Below are positions 13,766 through 14,175 of a DNA stretch of 14,175 bases, piece by piece. The notes beneath the pieces were generated by a model. The model searched no databases. It saw only the letters and a program-made list of their open reading frames with translations, and had not been told where the DNA came from. The translations under genes and the position numbers were made by a program. Location: NCBI GenBank assembly GCA_002686115.1, contig NZAF01000007.1, forward strand, positions 5,092 through 19,266, written 5' to 3'. The stretch comes from Halobacteriovorax sp. (lineage in GTDB: Bacteria; Bdellovibrionota; Bacteriovoracia; Bacteriovoracales; Bacteriovoracaceae). The first letter of the stretch is position 1; each line of letters opens with the position of its first letter.

Positions 13766-14175
13766 ATGGAAAAAGCAAAGAGAGTGGTGATTCATTCTGC
13801 AGGTGGGTACGATAAACTTAAAATAGAAGTTTATATTTGTGATGCACCTAAAGATTATGACGTGCAGATAGATGTTGACTCTAGTGGTATAAACTATGCG
13901 GATGTATGTGTTCGTTGGGGTATCTATGAGTCAGCTAAGAAGTATGTTGGCTGGCCAATTACACCAGGGTTTGAGGTTTCTGGTGTTGTTAAAAATGTTG
14001 GGAAAAAGGTAACTAGCTTTAAAGCTGGTGATGAAGTCATTGGAGTTACTTTCTTTAATGGCTATTCAAGTTTACTAAACGTGCCAGAGCATCAATGCTT
14101 TTTAAAGCCAAAAAACTTAACCTTTGAACAAGCGGCTTGTTTTCCTTCCGTCTTCATGACTGCGTATCATGCTTT
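13766..14175 (+). CDS. MDR-family zinc-free oxidoreductase (quinone reductase / VAT-1-like), 5' part
   Basis: The frame runs open to the window edge, giving 136 residues of the N-terminal GroES-like domain of a medium-chain dehydrogenase/reductase. Signatures are GINYADVCVRWGIY (Asn43, Asp46), PITPGFEVSGVV (Pro67, Gly68, Glu70), FKAGDEVIG (85-93) and LTFEQAACFPSVFMTAYHA. The residues that hold catalytic zinc in alcohol dehydrogenases are absent, as in quinone oxidoreductases and VAT-1-like proteins, so NADPH-dependent reduction of quinones or enones is the likely chemistry. The NAD(P)-binding domain lies beyond the window. GAGG at 13754-13757 precedes the ATG. The gene follows the rplT terminator by 23 bases, so it needs its own promoter or read-through. 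Confidence 0.87.
   Translation, partial: MEKAKRVVIHSAGGYDKLKIEVYICDAPKDYDVQIDVDSSGINYADVCVRWGIYESAKKYVGWPITPGFEVSGVVKNVGKKVTSFKAGDEVIGVTFFNGYSSLLNVPEHQCFLKPKNLTFEQAACFPSVFMTAYHA

Overview
This AT-rich window carries an IS fragment, a secreted protease, housekeeping genes and a dense block of two-component signalling genes. The mix suggests a low-GC member of the Bdellovibrionota (Bacteriovorax/Halobacteriovorax-like): a deltaproteobacterial-type transposase, a short PlsB, a CBS-less IMPDH/GMPR enzyme, many sensor kinases and REC proteins, and a PilZ fusion. This placement is an inference from gene content and protein style; no rRNA or other decisive marker is present.

Layout. (1) 1-546: 3' part of a transposase gene cut by the window edge. 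(2) 558-1856, minus strand: a lipoprotein with a complete trypsin-fold catalytic triad and a long C-terminal extension of unknown function. (3) 2055-5301, plus strand: an IMPDH/GMP-reductase-type enzyme, a PlsB-type glycerol-3-phosphate acyltransferase and a small unknown protein, closely spaced and probably one transcript. (4) 5373-5915: infC, initiated at the rare codon AUU behind an extended Shine-Dalgarno and its own promoter. (5) 6069-11564: a signalling island. Four overlapping or abutting plus-strand genes encode a REC + degenerate kinase, a REC-only protein, a stand-alone ethylene-receptor-type copper-site membrane domain, and a membrane PAS-PAS histidine kinase. A tail-to-tail overlapping minus-strand histidine kinase follows, then a divergent REC-only protein. 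(6) 11660-12913: an acyltransferase-like domain fused to a c-di-GMP-binding PilZ domain. (7) 13045-13682: rpmI and rplT, closed by a strong intrinsic terminator. (8) 13766 to the edge: start of an MDR-family oxidoreductase.

How it fits together. infC, rpmI and rplT are contiguous in most bacteria. Here about 7.1 kb of signalling and acyltransferase genes separate infC from rpmI-rplT, and each half has a plausible promoter with the same TTGCCA -35 element. The most interesting unit is 6069-9622. Its ethylene-receptor-like sensor (Asp34, Tyr41, Ile44, Pro45, Cys75, His79 match the ETR1 copper/ethylene site) is separate from its presumed kinase but translationally coupled to it and to two REC proteins, which suggests a multi-protein version of the receptor kinase. 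The adjacent acyltransferase-PilZ protein suggests a lipid or acyl-transfer reaction controlled by c-di-GMP. No gene-free stretch exceeds 300 bases. I saw no tRNA, rRNA or CRISPR array.
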